A stretch of DNA of 64,000 nt. Source: Faecalibacter rhinopitheci (GTDB lineage: Bacteria; Bacteroidota; Bacteroidia; Flavobacteriales; Weeksellaceae). Below are positions 1 through 8,095 of the stretch, one piece after another (the stretch's first letter is position 1; each line of letters opens with the position of its first letter). The translations under genes were made by a program, and so were the position numbers. The stretch lies in contig NZ_JADGIK010000004.1 in NCBI RefSeq assembly GCF_015234135.1, forward strand, positions 62,001 to 126,000, in the 5' to 3' direction. The notes beneath the pieces were generated by a model. The model had not been told where the DNA came from and ran no database searches. It saw only the letters and a program-made list of their open reading frames with translations.

Positions 1-222
1 ACTGTAACAGAAGTTGGGCGCCAACCTTGGATAATATATGGAGTAATGCGAACAATAGATGCTGTAACACCCATGCCTGGTATACAATATTCATTTTATA
101 TTTTCACCGCAGTATTTGTTTCATTATCAATTATATTAGTGTTTTTGATGAATCGACAAATTCAAATGGTGGCAAAATTATATGATCCAAATGATCCAGA
201 CTATAATCCTAAAAAATATTAA
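1..222 (+). CDS. cydA: Cytochrome bd ubiquinol oxidase subunit I, C-terminal end (partial)
   Basis: Frame 1 is open from the first base to a TAA at 220-222 and encodes about 73 residues. It includes a GRQPWIIYGVMRT-type segment, which is the conserved C-terminal motif of CydA, followed by one hydrophobic membrane helix and a short polar tail. CydA carries the haems of the bd-type quinol oxidase, a high-affinity terminal oxidase in the inner membrane. The next gene starts 2 nt after the stop and encodes the partner subunit, so the two form a cydAB operon. The 5' part lies outside the window. The identification is confident from motif and context. Confidence 0.93.
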   Translation, partial: TVTEVGRQPWIIYGVMRTIDAVTPMPGIQYSFYIFTAVFVSLSIILVFLMNRQIQMVAKLYDPNDPDYNPKKY

Positions 223-224
223 AT

Positions 225-1235
225 ATGATCTATGTTGTAATTGCATTTTTATGGACGGCTCTAGGTATGTATATTATATTTGGAGGTGCAGATTTTGGAG
301 CAGGTATTGTTGAACTGTTCTCAAAAAAAGATTATAGAGAAAGATCGCAGACCATAATGTATAAATCCATAGGTCCTATATGGGAAGCCAATCACATGTG
401 GTTAATTATAGCTATTGTAATCCTTTTTGTTGGTTTTCCAAAAATTTATGCAGATTTATCTAATTATTTACATATTCCGTTAGTAATTATGTTGCTTGGT
501 ATTATTGCTAGAGGAACATCTTTTACATTTCGAAATTATGATGTTATAAAAGATAGATGGCATAAGTTATATACTTATATATTCACGTTTTCTAGTTTAA
601 TTACTCCATTATTTTTAGGAATAATTGCAGCTGCTACTGTATCAGGTTCTATTGACACTGAATCTAAAGATTTTTTAACTGCTTATATATATTCATGGCT
701 TACATGGTTTAATATTTCAGTTGGAATTTTCACAGTTTCTATATGTGGATTTTTAGCTTCTATATACACAATCTATACAGTAGATGACAGAGATGAAGCA
801 AAATTTTTACGAATAAGAGCAAACAAATTTACATATGCAATTTTTATAACAGGAGGTTTGGTATTCCTTATTTCATTTTGGAAAAATGTTCCTCTAATAG
901 ATTGGATTTTTTCTCATTGGATAGGATATCTCTCTGTAAGTTTAGCAACCATATCTATTATATTTTTAACTCAAGCTCTTAAGCGTGAACAAGATATTTT
1001 AATAAGAATATTAGCAGGATTTATAGTTTTAATGATTTTATTTTCAGTTTCTTATTCTCATTTTCCGAATTTATTGTTATTTAAAAATGGAACAACATTA
1101 TCACTATTAGATTCTAATCATTCTCAGCGTACTATAGAATTACTAGGATGGGCTTTATTGCTAGGAAGTGTTTTTATTTTGCCATTTTTATTTTATTTGA
1201 TTTATTCTTTTAATAAAAAGACTTTTTTGAAATAA
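225..1235 (+). CDS. cydB: Cytochrome bd ubiquinol oxidase subunit II
   Basis: This 336-residue protein is very hydrophobic, with about eight or nine predicted membrane helices, as in CydB. The N-terminus has the family signature GMYIIFGGADFGAG, followed by IGPIWEANHMWLI, typical of subunit II. With CydA it forms the quinol-oxidising, oxygen-reducing cytochrome bd complex of the inner membrane. The ATG lies 2 nt after the cydA stop, which implies translational coupling. Its length is normal for the shorter bacterial CydB proteins. No separate CydX-like peptide was recognised directly downstream; the next small ORF is a lipoprotein. Confidence 0.95.
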   Translation: MIYVVIAFLWTALGMYIIFGGADFGAGIVELFSKKDYRERSQTIMYKSIGPIWEANHMWLIIAIVILFVGFPKIYADLSNYLHIPLVIMLLGIIARGTSFTFRNYDVIKDRWHKLYTYIFTFSSLITPLFLGIIAAATVSGSIDTESKDFLTAYIYSWLTWFNISVGIFTVSICGFLASIYTIYTVDDRDEAKFLRIRANKFTYAIFITGGLVFLISFWKNVPLIDWIFSHWIGYLSVSLATISIIFLTQALKREQDILIRILAGFIVLMILFSVSYSHFPNLLLFKNGTTLSLLDSNHSQRTIELLGWALLLGSVFILPFLFYLIYSFNKKTFLK

Positions 1236-1279
1236 ATAATGGTACATATTTTGTGATAGCTGAATTATAATTAAGAAAA

Positions 1280-1441
1280 ATGATGAAATACATATTCATG
1301 TTTATCATTTGCTTTTTTATAATAGGATGTAAGTATAAATCACCGAAAGCTAAATATTCAATAATTGAAGTAGATACAATAGCAATCGACTTGAAAGATT
1401 TGCAGACAGACGTAAAGGAGGTAAGTGATATAGAAGATTAG
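1280..1441 (+). CDS. Small putative lipoprotein, 53 aa
   Basis: A short ORF starts with ATG ATG at 1280 and ends with TAG at 1439-1441. It encodes a hydrophobic N-terminal helix ending in IIGC at residues 14-17, a good lipobox (Cys17), then an acidic tail of about 36 residues. It follows cydB by 44 nt on the same strand and precedes the palindromic terminator at 1474-1525, so it probably sits at the end of the cyd operon. I do not recognise the family. The lipobox and operon position make it credible despite its size, but a chance ORF cannot be excluded. Confidence 0.5.
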   Translation: MMKYIFMFIICFFIIGCKYKSPKAKYSIIEVDTIAIDLKDLQTDVKEVSDIED

Positions 1442-1473
1442 ATAAATTTAAGTTACTCGATTGATAGATAGTA

Positions 1474-1525
1474 GTTAAAAAAATAAAAGTCATGGAAATA
1501 TTTCCATGACTTTTATTTTTTTAAC
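1474..1525. terminator. Bidirectional terminator, 52-bp perfect palindrome
   Basis: Positions 1474-1499 are the exact reverse complement of 1500-1525. The central arms contain AAGTCATGGAAAT and the outer parts are A-rich/T-rich, so either strand gives a hairpin followed by a U-tract. It lies between the convergent cyd operon and lysS and can end both transcripts. Confidence 0.88.
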
Positions 1526-1586
1526 TACCTTTTATAGATTTATAAAAAGGTAGTGATTTTTCAAATTTATATAAAATAAGATTATT

Positions 1587-3290
1587 TTATTCTCCTAAGT
1601 ATTCAACAGTTTTTGAATCACCGTTTACATTGACTTTAGTTAAATTATATTTTGCTAAATTTTTCATTGATTTATCCCATTTCTTACCACTTAAGGCAGA
1701 TTGTATTTTTAAATCGGCTAATTCAATATTGTTGTTAGCTTTTAATAAAGCAATAATTGTATTTTCTTCTTCAGTTAGTTCATAAGATGGTGCAGCTTTC
1801 TCAGGACGCATTTGTGGGAAGAATAAAACTTCTTGAATTGAAGGATTATTCGTTAAATACATAATTAAACGATCCATTCCGATTCCTAATCCACCTGTTG
1901 GAGGCATACCGAATTCTAAAGCACGTAAGAAATCTTCATCAATAAATTCCCCAGCTTCGTCATCACCTTTAGCAGATAATTTTAATTGTTCTTCAAAACG
2001 CTCACGTTGATCGATTGGATCATTTAACTCTGAATAAGAGTTTGCAATTTCTTTCCCACAAACCATTAATTCAAAACGCTCTGTTAAGTTTGGATTATCG
2101 CGGTGCTCTTTTGTTAAAGGAGACATTTCTTTTGGATAATCAGTAATGAAAGTAGGTTGGATATAGTTTCCTTCACATTTTTCACCAAAGATTTCGTCAA
2201 TTAATTTACCAACACCCATTGTTTCATTTACATCGATACCCATGCCTTTAGCAGCTTCAAATAATTCTGCTTCGGTTTTACCTTCGATATCAAAACCTGT
2301 AAAATCAATAATAGATTGACGCATTGTTACACGTTTATAAGGTGCTTTAAAGTTAATTTTGTGTTCACCAAAAGTAGCTTCAGAAGTCCCGTTTACAGCT
2401 ATAGCACAGTGTTCTAATAATTGCTCTGTAAAGTCCATCATCCAGTTGTAGTCTTTATAAGCTACATAAATTTCCATTGCTGTAAATTCAGGATTGTGTG
2501 TACGGTCCATACCTTCGTTACGGAAGTTCTTAGAAAATTCGTAAACACCTTCAAAACCACCAACGATTAATCGTTTTAAATACAATTCGTTTGCAATACG
2601 TAAGTATAATGGAATGTCTAACGCATTGTGATGAGTAATAAATGGACGCGCAGCAGCTCCACCTGGAATAGATTGTAAAACTGGAGTTTCAACTTCCATG
2701 TAGCCACGTTCGTTGAAGAAATTACGCATTGCTGTAAATAATTTAGTTCTCTTTATGAAAATTTCTTTCACTTGAGGATTAACAACTAAATCTACATAAC
2801 GCATACGGTAACGTAACTCTGGATCTACAAAAGCATCATAAACTTTACCTTCCTCATCAGTTTTAACGACAGGTAAAGGACGAAGAGTTTTTGCTAAAAC
2901 TTTTAAATTTGTAACATGTATAGAAATCTCACCAACTTTGGTTTTGAAAACATATCCTTCGATACCAATAAAATCTCCAATATCTAATAATTTTTTGAAA
3001 ACCGTGTTGTATTCAACAGCTTCTTCAGTTGAAGAAATATCTTCACGAGATACATAGATTTGTATTCTACCTTCAGTGTCTTGTAATTCAGCAAAAGATG
3101 CTTTTCCCATTACACGCACACTCATCATACGACCTGCAAGCTTCACAATCTTACCTTCTTCGTATTTTTCCTTTATTTCTTTTGAATTTGAAGTAATTTC
3201 GAATTCTTCAGCAGGATAAGGCTCGATACCTAAATCTCTTAATTGCTGTAATTTTTCTCTACGAATAATTTCTTGTTCAGACAATTGCAT
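1587..3290 (-). CDS. lysS: Lysine--tRNA ligase (class II)
   Basis: This 567-residue enzyme charges tRNA-Lys with lysine in the cytoplasm. An OB-fold anticodon-binding domain occupies roughly residues 45-135. The class II core follows, with motif 2 (FRNEGMDRTHNPEFT) at about 256-270 and motif 3 (GGLGIGMDRL) starting at about 466. About 70 further residues follow the usual end of the family, an extension I believe is common in Flavobacteriia LysS. A -7 box (TAATTTTG) lies about 30 nt upstream of the ATG, and the gene converges on the cyd operon at a shared terminator. It appears to be monocistronic. Confidence 0.97.
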   Translation of the reverse strand: MQLSEQEIIRREKLQQLRDLGIEPYPAEEFEITSNSKEIKEKYEEGKIVKLAGRMMSVRVMGKASFAELQDTEGRIQIYVSREDISSTEEAVEYNTVFKKLLDIGDFIGIEGYVFKTKVGEISIHVTNLKVLAKTLRPLPVVKTDEEGKVYDAFVDPELRYRMRYVDLVVNPQVKEIFIKRTKLFTAMRNFFNERGYMEVETPVLQSIPGGAAARPFITHHNALDIPLYLRIANELYLKRLIVGGFEGVYEFSKNFRNEGMDRTHNPEFTAMEIYVAYKDYNWMMDFTEQLLEHCAIAVNGTSEATFGEHKINFKAPYKRVTMRQSIIDFTGFDIEGKTEAELFEAAKGMGIDVNETMGVGKLIDEIFGEKCEGNYIQPTFITDYPKEMSPLTKEHRDNPNLTERFELMVCGKEIANSYSELNDPIDQRERFEEQLKLSAKGDDEAGEFIDEDFLRALEFGMPPTGGLGIGMDRLIMYLTNNPSIQEVLFFPQMRPEKAAPSYELTEEENTIIALLKANNNIELADLKIQSALSGKKWDKSMKNLAKYNLTKVNVNGDSKTVEYLGE

Positions 3291-3320
3291 GATTGTTATG
3301 ATTTATTTTTAAATAGATTG

Positions 3321-3328
3321 CAAAATTA
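3321..3328 (-). promoter_or_regulatory. Promoter -7 box for lysS
   Basis: The minus strand reads TAATTTTG, an exact match to the Bacteroidota consensus TAnnTTTG, 30 nt before the lysS ATG. No clear TTG was seen 17-23 nt further upstream. Confidence 0.6.
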
Positions 3329-3405
3329 TGAAATTTAATTCGGATTTCCGAAGTTAATTTCACTCGAATATGTATGATAAAATAAGGGATTTATGGGGAT
3401 TTGAT

Positions 3406-4329
3406 TTAAAATAATTCAAATCTTCTTTCTAAGGTATAATCCGTATCTTGAAAATGAACTTTTTTAATTTCAAGGCTATACGATAGCCATCCATTATCCT
3501 TTATACGAGATGTTGTTGTAACGTTATAGATGATATTATCATTTAAACGATTTTGGTCAGGTTCATCAACATTTAATTCTTGTGATAATTTTTTTAAATA
3601 ATTAAACCAAGAATTAGCTAACCATTCTTTATCAGCAGTTTGAATGCTTTTCATGATGTAATTTGTACCTGTGAAAGCAATATCTGTAAGACGAATATTA
3701 GTAACTGCAGGAGTAGGGGACATACTGAATAGATTATCCATATATGAATTATACTCTACATAATTTTTATTCTTAATGAATTCACCTTTACCATAAAATA
3801 AATGATACTGATTAATATCTTTTTCAAATATTTTAGCAAAATTTTCAGGTGTTGAATAATTTTTAACTAATTCATTTATTTTTTCTAAAATAGGAGTGTC
3901 GTCTAAATATTGATTCTGAATTTTCTCAGCAGATTTTAAATAATTCGCTATTGAATGATCTAAATTACTGTATCTCAAAAATCTACCATCTGTATCTACA
4001 ATAAAGTAAAATTTAAGATTATCGATAAGGTAAATAGGGTTATTTACAAACTTAGTTGAATTAAATTTTATGTTTGAATAGGTCCAACTTATTGTTGTTT
4101 CATCTTCAAATATATCTTCAACTTTAATTTGTATATCGTAAGAAATCTCTTCTTGTTGTATAGATTCTTCGTTAGTATATTTTGTTTCTTTTGTTGTAAA
4201 ATGATAGTTTTTCACATCATTTACATTCCAAAATGTTTTAACATTTACGATAGAATCACCTTCGATTATTTGAGCAAATGAAATAATAAAAGTAAACGTA
4301 AAAAATAAAAAAGTATAAAATTTCTTCAT
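3406..4329 (-). CDS. Secreted protein of unknown function (paralogue of the next gene)
   Basis: This 307-residue protein starts with a signal peptide: MKK, a phenylalanine-rich hydrophobic core, and a likely cleavage after SFA. The mature part is polar with no membrane helix, so it is probably periplasmic or outer-membrane associated. I do not recognise a named domain. The upstream neighbour (4410-5345) has the same size, the same signal-peptide style and a similar opening: both have a Trp-containing segment about 12 residues before a Y-x-F-x-x-(K/R) stretch (residues about 34-50). Both also have a C-terminal block on ELxV/YSLEIK. The two are probably a tandem duplication. The genes are 80 bp apart on the same strand. 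Confidence 0.8.
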   Translation of the reverse strand: MKKFYTFLFFTFTFIISFAQIIEGDSIVNVKTFWNVNDVKNYHFTTKETKYTNEESIQQEEISYDIQIKVEDIFEDETTISWTYSNIKFNSTKFVNNPIYLIDNLKFYFIVDTDGRFLRYSNLDHSIANYLKSAEKIQNQYLDDTPILEKINELVKNYSTPENFAKIFEKDINQYHLFYGKGEFIKNKNYVEYNSYMDNLFSMSPTPAVTNIRLTDIAFTGTNYIMKSIQTADKEWLANSWFNYLKKLSQELNVDEPDQNRLNDNIIYNVTTTSRIKDNGWLSYSLEIKKVHFQDTDYTLERRFELF

Positions 4330-4409
4330 TTCAGTAAAAATGATGGTTTATATTTCAAAAGTAATGAAATATTTAAAAATACATCCATTCATGAAAATAA
4401 ATCAGAAAA

Positions 4410-5345
4410 TTATTTATCACGCTTTATATTAAGATGGTTAATCGTTTTTTTAGATCCAATATTCATAATAAATTTATAGTCAGATTCTAATAAAATCGCA
4501 TTTTTATCATACTTAGAAACATATCCAACTTTAAGTTCAATAGTTTCTGAATATTTTTTTATTTCTTTCTTAATTTGATCTTGGGTTAGTTGTAAATTTT
4601 TATCATTTAGCATGTAATATGCCATTTCTTCCCATAATTTTTCAAAATCATCTTTACTTAAATTTTGATCAGAAACAATGGTAAATGTTTCATCTTTTTT
4701 ATCAATTTCTTGTAAAAATGTAGTTGTACTAGACGAAATAGGAAAGCCAAATATATTGTCTTGCAATGTTTTACCGATATATTCCTCGCCTAGTTTTAAG
4801 TAATAACCATTAAAAAAATTAAGTACTTGGATTTCTTGTTCAAAAACATAGGGAATATATGTTTCTGAATTAATCATGCTTTCTAAAGAAACTATGTTTT
4901 CTTTATATCCTTTTACTTTTCTTTTTTTATCATAGAGTTCATCAGTTACTTTTAAAAAACTTTTTCGAATATCATTAATATTCAATAACTCCAGAAATTC
5001 ACCTGAAAGATTAGTTGTAAATTGATATTTAATTCCGTCAGAATTGTTGATAAAATCTCTATAGAAATCATCAGGATCATTGGAAGTGTTTTTCCCATTT
5101 ATTAATTCTAACTTATAAGCAAAGTTGTTTTTATCTAAAACTTGTACTGTTTTTTTAGAATTGTTTACAACATTCATTACCGTATCATTCACATTGATTG
5201 ATATATTTCTATCCGAAAAATTATAATTATAAATTTTCTTCAACTCCCAATTAGGTTTAACTTGTACGGCGTTATTTTCGTAATCTATTTGTGCAAATAC
5301 ACTTGAACAAATAAGGATATTTACAAAAAGTAAAATTTTTTTCAT
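4410..5345 (-). CDS. Secreted protein of unknown function (paralogue of the preceding gene)
   Basis: This 311-residue protein has a clear signal peptide (MKKILLFVNILICSSVFAQ), with predicted cleavage after VFA, and a soluble lysine- and asparagine-rich mature region. No catalytic motif was recognised. It resembles the downstream protein at 3406-4329 in length, the WELKK..YNYNF opening and overall layout, which suggests duplication followed by divergence. rmuC lies just upstream on the same strand (40 bp gap), so the genes may be co-transcribed, but nothing ties their functions together. Function cannot be assigned from sequence alone. Confidence 0.8.
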   Translation of the reverse strand: MKKILLFVNILICSSVFAQIDYENNAVQVKPNWELKKIYNYNFSDRNISINVNDTVMNVVNNSKKTVQVLDKNNFAYKLELINGKNTSNDPDDFYRDFINNSDGIKYQFTTNLSGEFLELLNINDIRKSFLKVTDELYDKKRKVKGYKENIVSLESMINSETYIPYVFEQEIQVLNFFNGYYLKLGEEYIGKTLQDNIFGFPISSSTTTFLQEIDKKDETFTIVSDQNLSKDDFEKLWEEMAYYMLNDKNLQLTQDQIKKEIKKYSETIELKVGYVSKYDKNAILLESDYKFIMNIGSKKTINHLNIKRDK

Positions 5346-5384
5346 TCTGATTTTAGAGATTGTGCAAATATAGAATGATTATTG

Positions 5385-6755
5385 TTATTCTTGTTGATTT
5401 ATTGCACGAATCATTGTGTCGATTGGCTTAGTTTCTACAATTTCTTTTTCCATTAGAGTTCCACCAATTTCTTTTAGCTTTTTGACTTGCGGAATAAATC
5501 TACTTTCTAATGATCCTATGGCTTTATTATAACTCTGTGAAGCTTGGTTCAAATTATGTCCGACAGAAGCAAAGTGTTGTATAAGAACATTGACTCTGTT
5601 ATATAATTCGATACCTGCATCACGCATCTGATAAATATTATCTGCAACATGAATTTGTTGCCAACTAAAAGCTATAGTTCTTAGCATTGTAATAAGCGTG
5701 GTAGGTGTTGCAATAATTATTCTATTATTTAAAGCATCTTCTATCAAAGTTCGGTCCAATTCTAATGCTGCTCCAAATGAACTCTCTATTTGTAAGTACA
5801 TTACAACATAATCTGGGGTATCATTATATTGGCTCCAATAAGCTTTAGAACTAAGATTTTTAAGATGTTCTCTTACAGCTTTACCATGTAAAACAAGATG
5901 TTGTCTTCTCACCGAATCATCTTCTGTTTCAAAAGCCATCATGTATTGATTTAAGGGAACTTTAGAGTCAATAATTACTTTTCGTTTTCCAGGTAAATTA
6001 ACAATTAAATCTGGGCGCAATAAACCATTTTCTGATTGTACAGAAGTTTGCTCTTCAAAATCACAAAACTCAGACATACCTGCAAATTCTACAACCCTGC
6101 GAAGTCCAATTTCTCCATATTTTCCTCTTGTATGAGATGTTTTTAAAGCAGAGACAAGAGTATTAGTTTCTTTCTGAAGTTTTTCTGTAGTATACTTCAT
6201 ATTATCCAAGAAGACTTTTATCTCAGAATATGCGCCTTCTCTAGCTTTTTCAATTTCTTGAATTTTACCATCAAATTTATTTAAACTATCATTTAATGGT
6301 TTTACAAGAGAATCTATAGCTTGCTGGCGCTTATCTAAATCATTTTTAGAATCAGAGAAATGTTTTTCTAATGTTGTTTTTGCAAGATCAAGAAATTGTT
6401 GGTTATTATTTTGCAACACTTTGGAAGATAAAGATTCGAACTGTTCTTTCAATCGATCATTCGTTTCTGCTAGGAATATCTTTTGTTGTTCTGTGGCTTT
6501 TAAGGCTTCTTGATGTATAGCGTTTAATTCAGTATAGCGTTCTTTTTCTTTAAACCATTCGCGCTGCAATTCATTCGCATTGTCTTTAGCCTCGTTCAGT
6601 TCAACTTTTAATTGAATGTTTTGCTTTTCTAATTCTTCAAACTGGATTTTATTTTTTATTTGTTCTGAAGATAATTTACTTTTTGTATATAAATAGGCGA
6701 TAATAGCACCAATTACAAAAAATACCAACGAAATAAGAATCATATTACCATTCAT
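5385..6755 (-). CDS. rmuC: DNA recombination protein RmuC homologue
   Basis: This 456-residue protein has one N-terminal membrane helix (about residues 4-24), then a long coiled coil (about 25-200) rich in Glu, Lys and Gln, then the RmuC nuclease-like domain. Segments LKTSHTRGKYGEIGLRRVVEFAGM, LLRPDLIVNLPGKRKVIIDSKVPL and YVVMYLQIESSFGAAL are typical of the family. RmuC limits rearrangement at inverted repeats in E. coli, and its domain is related to PD-(D/E)XK nucleases; the conserved DSKVPL segment fits that. It is followed by the two secreted paralogues on the same strand. Assignment to the family is secure; the in vivo role is inherited from E. coli. Confidence 0.93.
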   Translation of the reverse strand: MNGNMILISLVFFVIGAIIAYLYTKSKLSSEQIKNKIQFEELEKQNIQLKVELNEAKDNANELQREWFKEKERYTELNAIHQEALKATEQQKIFLAETNDRLKEQFESLSSKVLQNNNQQFLDLAKTTLEKHFSDSKNDLDKRQQAIDSLVKPLNDSLNKFDGKIQEIEKAREGAYSEIKVFLDNMKYTTEKLQKETNTLVSALKTSHTRGKYGEIGLRRVVEFAGMSEFCDFEEQTSVQSENGLLRPDLIVNLPGKRKVIIDSKVPLNQYMMAFETEDDSVRRQHLVLHGKAVREHLKNLSSKAYWSQYNDTPDYVVMYLQIESSFGAALELDRTLIEDALNNRIIIATPTTLITMLRTIAFSWQQIHVADNIYQMRDAGIELYNRVNVLIQHFASVGHNLNQASQSYNKAIGSLESRFIPQVKKLKEIGGTLMEKEIVETKPIDTMIRAINQQE

Positions 6756-6911
6756 TTTAGCTTATTTTAATACAAAGAAATGAAATAAATCGACAAAGTA
6801 TGTCGCTTAGAATGATATTATTTGAAGGTTGTAGTTATATAACTATTTTATATCCTATTAATAAATTGAAATAAGACTATTTATAAATATTTATGGGTGT
6901 TTATATTAAAA

Positions 6912-6936
6912 TACCCATTCATGAGCTGAATGGGTA
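6912..6936 (-). terminator. Hairpin, probable terminator of the 6943-7410 gene
   Basis: Arms TACCCATTCA (6912-6921) and TGAATGGGTA (6927-6936) are perfectly complementary with a 5-nt loop. On the minus strand the stem is followed by a U-containing stretch, just after the stop codon at 6943. Confidence 0.6.
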
Positions 6937-6942
6937 AATATG

Positions 6943-7410
6943 TTATTTTTTTATAGATTTTAGAAATAAGTTAACCTCATCAGGTTGACGTGTACCTATT
7001 AAAAGATTTGTACCATTTTTAAAAAATATTTTGATACCCTTATTACCAGAAGGATTAATAGCAATTCCATTTTTGCTTCTTCTATATCCCCAACCTCCAT
7101 ATTCTTTCATTGCAGAATATTCAATCACGTTTACTTTTTTGATTTCAGACCAATTAATTTTTTTATTGTAAACATTAAAAGGTATAATCTTTATTTGTAT
7201 ACCTTCTTCAGAAATTTCTGTTTTAACTTTAAAAAGAATGAATAAACAGATGCTTATAAATAAAATAGTAATTGAGACTAAAGAAATTATCTTGAAACCT
7301 TCTGTAATGTTATTGTAGATAATTTTACCTAATAAAATTGTAACTAATAAAACAATTATTTTATTGAATGTAGAGTCGAATAAGCGTTGAGTTTCTGTAA
7401 AAGGATTCAT
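6943..7410 (-). CDS. Small membrane protein, PH-like (unknown function)
   Basis: This 155-residue protein has two adjacent hydrophobic helices (about residues 17-33 and 40-62) followed by a C-terminal soluble domain. That domain has beta-rich spacing (TEISEEGIQIKIIPF, INWSEIKKVNVIEY, GIKIFFKNGTNLLIGT), the pattern of a bacterial PH-like (DUF304/bPH) domain. This class assignment is an inference from pattern, not from a diagnostic motif. It follows the cvpA-like gene by 33 bp on the same strand and is probably co-transcribed. The gene ends at a hairpin. Function is unknown. Confidence 0.7.
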   Translation of the reverse strand: MNPFTETQRLFDSTFNKIIVLLVTILLGKIIYNNITEGFKIISLVSITILFISICLFILFKVKTEISEEGIQIKIIPFNVYNKKINWSEIKKVNVIEYSAMKEYGGWGYRRSKNGIAINPSGNKGIKIFFKNGTNLLIGTRQPDEVNLFLKSIKK

Positions 7411-7443
7411 GTATTTAATTTTTATAAAAATACGTTGATTCGG

Positions 7444-7983
7444 CTAAATAATAGGCTGTTCTTCTAAATTATTTTTTGCTCTAATGATATCCTTCGTTTC
7501 GTAAAAAAGATTTTTGATGTATTCTGCAGAGTCTATTAGATGAGGATATAAAATACTTTCATCCTTAGTTTCTTTAAAACCAATTTCCAAAATAGGGTCG
7601 ATATAAAATAAAATAGATGATGATATAAGTAAAATTATAGCTAAACCCAATGCAGCACCTGCAAGGCGGTTAATAATTCCTAAACCAATATATTCAACAG
7701 TTTTTTGTGCAATTTTAGATATAAATTTAATACTGAAAAAAGCAATTACAAAGGTTAATATTAATGAAACAATAGATACTAAACCATCTGCAACAATATT
7801 TTGTGCTCCAATAATTGTTTCTACGATTTGATAAAATTTAAAGCTTATTGCAATTGCAACTATAAAACCTAATAATCCAATTAATTGGGATATAAATCCT
7901 TTAAAAAAACCATTTACTACACCAAAAGCTACTGCTAATGCAATAAGAATATCTAAATTATTAAATGTTGATACGTAATCCAA
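7444..7983 (-). CDS. CvpA family membrane protein
   Basis: The protein has four hydrophobic helices in its first 140 residues and a conserved opening (LDILIALAVAFGVVNGFFKGF) matching the CvpA/colicin V production family. Family members are inner-membrane proteins linked to colicin V export and envelope stress, with unclear biochemistry. An open frame runs to a TTG at 8004, but that codon lies inside a perfect -7 promoter box (TATATTTG, 8002-8009). I therefore prefer the next in-frame TTG at 7983, which gives 179 residues. The small PH-like membrane gene follows. No in-frame ATG exists near the N-terminus. Confidence 0.8.
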   Translation of the reverse strand: MDYVSTFNNLDILIALAVAFGVVNGFFKGFISQLIGLLGFIVAIAISFKFYQIVETIIGAQNIVADGLVSIVSLILTFVIAFFSIKFISKIAQKTVEYIGLGIINRLAGAALGLAIILLISSSILFYIDPILEIGFKETKDESILYPHLIDSAEYIKNLFYETKDIIRAKNNLEEQPII

Positions 7984-8001
7984 TTTTGATAAATTTAGCT
8001 G

Positions 8002-8009
8002 CAAATATA
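8002..8009 (-). promoter_or_regulatory. Promoter -7 box for the cvpA-like gene
   Basis: The minus strand reads TATATTTG, an exact TAnnTTTG match, about 19 nt before the preferred TTG start at 7983. The terminator at 8066-8089 separates this promoter from the upstream gene, so the cvpA-like gene needs its own promoter. Confidence 0.55.
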
Positions 8010-8065
8010 TTTATTTGTAATGTTAAAAAGTGTGAAGATTTATGTCTCACTAAAATATTGTGTAT

Positions 8066-8089
8066 AAAAAAACCTCCATTAGGAGGTTT
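8066..8089 (-). terminator. Terminator of the cysteine desulfurase gene
   Basis: Arms AAACCTCC (8070-8077) and GGAGGTTT (8082-8089) flank an ATTA loop. On the minus strand the hairpin is followed by a U-run, immediately after the desulfurase stop codon at 8096. Confidence 0.82.
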
Positions 8090-8095
8090 AAAGTT

